From: Euperipatoides rowelli
Taxonomy: Eukaryota > Onychophora > Udeonychophora > Euonychophora > Peripatopsidae
Direction: 5' to 3' (one strand)
DNA length: 22,194 nt
Assembly: GCA_003024985.2 (NCBI GenBank)
Contig: PXIH01S0000195.1
Part shown: one piece after another, positions 19,573 through 22,194 of the stretch
Position numbering within the stretch: position 1 is the stretch's first letter
Layout: each line of letters begins with the position of its first letter
Notes under the pieces: model-generated
What the model was told of the DNA's origin: nothing
The model's database searches: none
The model's input: the letters and a program-made list of their open reading frames with translations, nothing else
Position numbers and translations under genes: made by a program

Positions 19573-19794
19573 TCTCTCAAATACTTTACGACACAGTATT
19601 TACTTCATTGAATACCAACATTTTTTTGGGTAGATGAGGATTAAAGTCTTTTGGGAACATGGTTAGACAATGTAGTTAATGCTGGGTTTACTTTTGATAA
19701 AGTTTTAAAATACCTAGGCTATTTTAAAGAACACATTTAATCTAAATAAAAGTTCTATATTCTTAGCAATTGGAAAAACTATTTAATTCTTTAT

Positions 19795-19808
19795 GCGCCA
19801 TCTGGTGG
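19795..19808 (-). promoter_or_regulatory. Candidate CTCF binding site
   Basis: The minus strand reads CCACCAGATGGCGC, which fits the full CTCF core pattern CCASYAGRKGGCRC at every position. CTCF is a conserved insulator and chromatin-loop protein of bilaterian animals. The match lies in the intron after exon H and outside any element recognised here. It is a sequence match only; occupancy is unknown. Confidence 0.45.
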
Positions 19809-19955
19809 ATTTCTAAACACTGAATGTATTTAAAGAATTTTACACAATATTATGTACTGTAACTACCAGACTTTTAGCATACCTAAAAGCAGGTTGGGAT
19901 TCTAATTACTGTAGAATGAAAACAAAAGAACTAGAGGACCATAGCTGAAAAAGAT

Positions 19956-20057
19956 TTTATATCTGCACATCACATCTGAAGATTAATCAATATTTGACAT
20001 TATGTCTTCATACCAGGTGTGTCAACCTTATCAACGGTTTATATCTGCACATCACAT
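19956..20057. repeat. 20-bp direct repeat, 82 bp apart
   Basis: TTTATATCTGCACATCACAT occurs exactly at 19956-19975 and 20038-20057. The flanks of the two copies differ. This is either a long target duplication around a 62-bp insertion or a partial local duplication. Confidence 0.7.
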
Positions 20058-21100
20058 TTTAAGTATTTTATTTCTGATTCTAAGACTTTAATATTTTGGA
20101 GACTGTTCACACGGAACAATGGTGCATTATTATTTACAGTACTATTCTGTACAGAAAATTATCTCACAAATAAAATAAATAAAAAATTAAAACAATATAA
20201 TTTTTACACAGGAAAATTTTGCATTTTTTAAAAATTAAAATTATAACTCTGCTAGGGAAAGGAGAGAAGAGGAGATAAATTGGAGCTTGATTCACCTTCA
20301 TTAAAACAAAATGAATAGCTATTTTCATCAAAACAATTAATTCAAATTTTTAATTTTTAAATCTTGTGTACATTTTTGGGGGCAGTATTCTAAATTGTAA
20401 CTAGCCTTAACCTAATGATCATAGTAATCAAATCAAACAGAAGACATTTTATGAAAACTATTTATTTGAATTTCTAATGCATATTTTATACAAATTACGG
20501 AAACTTCAGGAAAAACCAACTTTTTTTTTTTACAATATGCATTCTTCTTGAATCCAAGTCACACCCAATAAAAATATAGCGTCAAAAATGCGCTTGGGAG
20601 ACTAAGTACTATTTAAATACTTGACTCCGCCTTTACAGATAGTCCTATTCTACCATTTCTTTGTGTTTAATACACATGATTGAAGTCACTTAATGTATGA
20701 CAACAAAGAATGTTTAGAAAAAGGGCCTAATTTTTTATGAAAATCAGTTTTATGCAGTTTGTGATTTTGAAAAGTAGCACGATAGTCTAAAACAATCTGT
20801 TTGTCTTTCTTCCCCATAATAAGCATTTTAACACTTATTCCAAAGAAAGCAATGATCTTCCAGTAATGAACAAGCATGACGTAGCTGCTTTGGAGTTCCC
20901 TTAAGATTATAATAGTGAAAAGATTGTTATTCTGTTCAAATTAATTAGTGCTAATGTGCAATTAATTTAAAGAATACAATAGATCTAAGAATATTTCACA
21001 TATTTCCCTTTAAACAATAACTGACATTTATTTCCCACATGATGCATTCGTATACAATAGAGCCTGACCTTATATTTTATGTTTTTAACATTTTTAAGGA

Positions 21101-21116
21101 CCCCCCCCCCCCCCCC
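21101..21116. repeat. Poly(C) run of 16
   Basis: Sixteen C in a row, G16 on the minus strand. Such runs are prone to slippage and sequencing error, so the length is uncertain. Confidence 0.85.
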
Positions 21117-21211
21117 TACCTGTTTAATACATTATTTTGAATATGTTAAGACTTTTTTTATCCAGTCCCAGGGAGCTGAGTAATATTCGGTGAATACAAA
21201 CCATAACCGTC

Positions 21212-21231
21212 CGGTATTTGGCCAAATACCG
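21212..21231. repeat. 20-bp perfect palindrome, likely hAT-type MITE remnant
   Basis: CGGTATTTGGCCAAATACCG is perfectly self-complementary. Nearby CAGGGAG (21169) and the inverse of CATCCCTA (21254-21261) could be the worn ends of an AGGGA-type element with TTCGGT/ATCGGT just inside. This assignment is tentative. Confidence 0.45.
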
Positions 21232-21279
21232 AATAGTAACCGATTTTTCATTTCATCCCTAGTTACTAACTATAATTAA

Positions 21280-22194
21280 ATACCACTAATTGCCATACCA
21301 ATTAAATACCAGCTAAATAATATTAAAAATAATTCTTCTACTTCAACTGATAACATACCAAATTTCATCTTCAGAGAGTTCAGCGTTGAATTGACTGAAC
21401 CTGTCACCTTCTTGATCAACAAAGCTTTGGTTTTGTGTCAAATGCCCTCTGCCTGGAAAACTTCGTACATTGTACCAATTCCCAAAGATAAGAATATATC
21501 TGGTCCTGGTCAAATAAGACCTATTTCGATTCTGCCGGCGTTGTCAAAGATAACTGAGAGACACATCTATGACTATCTGCTTCACTTAGTATCTGATTAT
21601 CTTGATTGTAACCAATTTGGATGNCTCCCAGGTAGGTCCTCCCTTCACTACCTCATCTTATATACCCACAAGATTTTGCAAATTAAAGACAAAAACATTG
21701 AACATCCTTTTACACTGGTTACTGATTTTTCTAAAGCCTACGATAACCTGGACCACAATATTTTTATAAAGGAATTGATCAACTTAAATTTACCTTACAA
21801 CCTAATAAATTGGCTANTATCTTTTTTGACCAATCGTTACCAAATGTTGANGATCCCTGAGTCAAATAATGTTATTAAATTCCCTATCTCAAANGGTGTC
21901 CCTCAGGGATCTGTGCTGGGTGGATTGATTTTTATAATCACGACCAACTGTATAGGAGTTAACCTCTCCAATCGTTATCAATTTGTTGACGGTATGTCAA
22001 TAGTCATTTCAGCGGATGTCAATGATGCACCCCTTTATATTCAAAATTCTTTTAGTCAAATAGATGGTGAAGCACACAGGTATGGAATGAAGATCAATCC
22101 NGAAAAGTCATACATTATGTCTCATAATACTGTACATCTAAGAGGTCCTCTGCTTTTGATGTCAATTTGGGAAACTCAATTATCAAAAATGTTG
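21280..22194 (+). mobile_element. Non-LTR retrotransposon reverse transcriptase, 5'-truncated and decayed (CR1/Jockey type)
   Basis: One frame is open from 21280 to about 22130. It reads TDNIPNFIFREFS, then MPSAWKTSYIVPIPK, GQIRPISILPALSKITER, NQFGXLPGRSSLHYL, VTDFSKAYDNLDH (motif A, aspartate intact), GVPQGSVLGG (motif B) and YQFVDGM where YxDD/FVDD is expected (motif C). The second catalytic aspartate is glycine (codon 21991-21993), so the enzyme would be dead. Near 22130-22150 the homology moves to another frame (FDVNLGNSIIKNV), indicating a frameshift. Five N bases fall inside. No endonuclease domain precedes it. It runs off the right edge in the same orientation as TTC28. The clade is uncertain. 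Confidence 0.85.

Larger units (their letters stand above)
19259..22194 (+). other. Downstream intron (5' part) of the TTC28 gene
   Basis: It begins with GTGAGT at 19259. No following TTC28 exon was found. It contains a TIR element (19325-19572), a CTCF-like site (19795-19808), a 20-bp direct repeat (19956 and 20038), a C16 run (21101-21116), a 20-bp palindrome (21212-21231) and a retrotransposon fragment from about 21280 to the end. The small open frames at 20019-20231 (+) and 20686-20877 (-) look like chance. Confidence 0.8.

Noticed and set aside
19680-19740. Frame AGFTFDKVLKYLGYFKEHI considered as the missing last TTC28 exon after exon H.
   Set aside because: There is no usable acceptor at the right phase, and the sequence does not resemble the expected TTC28 continuation.

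Overview
The window is draft nuclear DNA from an animal, most likely an invertebrate. It is AT-rich, has GT-AG introns of 0.2 to 3.7 kb, carries six N bases, and contains many degenerate transposable elements (hAT-type and other inverted-repeat elements, Helitron-like ends, one non-LTR retrotransposon). Only one gene is convincingly present. I see no tRNA, rRNA, CRISPR array or operon. An arthropod or other bilaterian invertebrate would fit, but the species cannot be fixed from the sequence.

The gene is a TTC28 homologue (tetratricopeptide repeat protein 28) on the + strand. Eight internal exons can be placed with matching splice phases: 1574-4021, 6934-7211, 7391-7643, 9093-9252, 12964-14275, 14642-14873, 17294-17370 and 19141-19258. 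Together they give 4878 coding bases, or 1625 complete codons with no internal stop. The first exon and the last exon or exons lie outside the window. The product is a long array of 40-residue TPR units (about 22 visible), then a CHAT (caspase/separase-like) domain, then a TTC28-type C-terminal region. The CHAT domain keeps the usual histidine but has serine where the catalytic cysteine should be, so it is probably a non-enzymatic scaffold.

The introns hold most of the other structure. Intron 4022-6933 has a block of hairpins and a cluster of Helitron-like termini. Intron 9253-12963 has an old hAT-like MITE and a long-terminal-inverted-repeat element. That second element is interrupted by a much younger, almost perfectly palindromic insertion (161 of 162 bases paired) flanked by a 12-bp duplication. 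Intron 17371-19140 has a clean hAT MITE with a perfect 8-bp target duplication. The region after the last exon has another inverted-repeat element, a CTCF-like site, and a decayed CR1/Jockey-type reverse transcriptase running off the right edge.

No wholly new gene system is visible. The observations most worth following are the CHAT active-site substitution, the nested palindromic insertion, and the repeated AGATGGCGC motif, which occurs in or near mobile elements.
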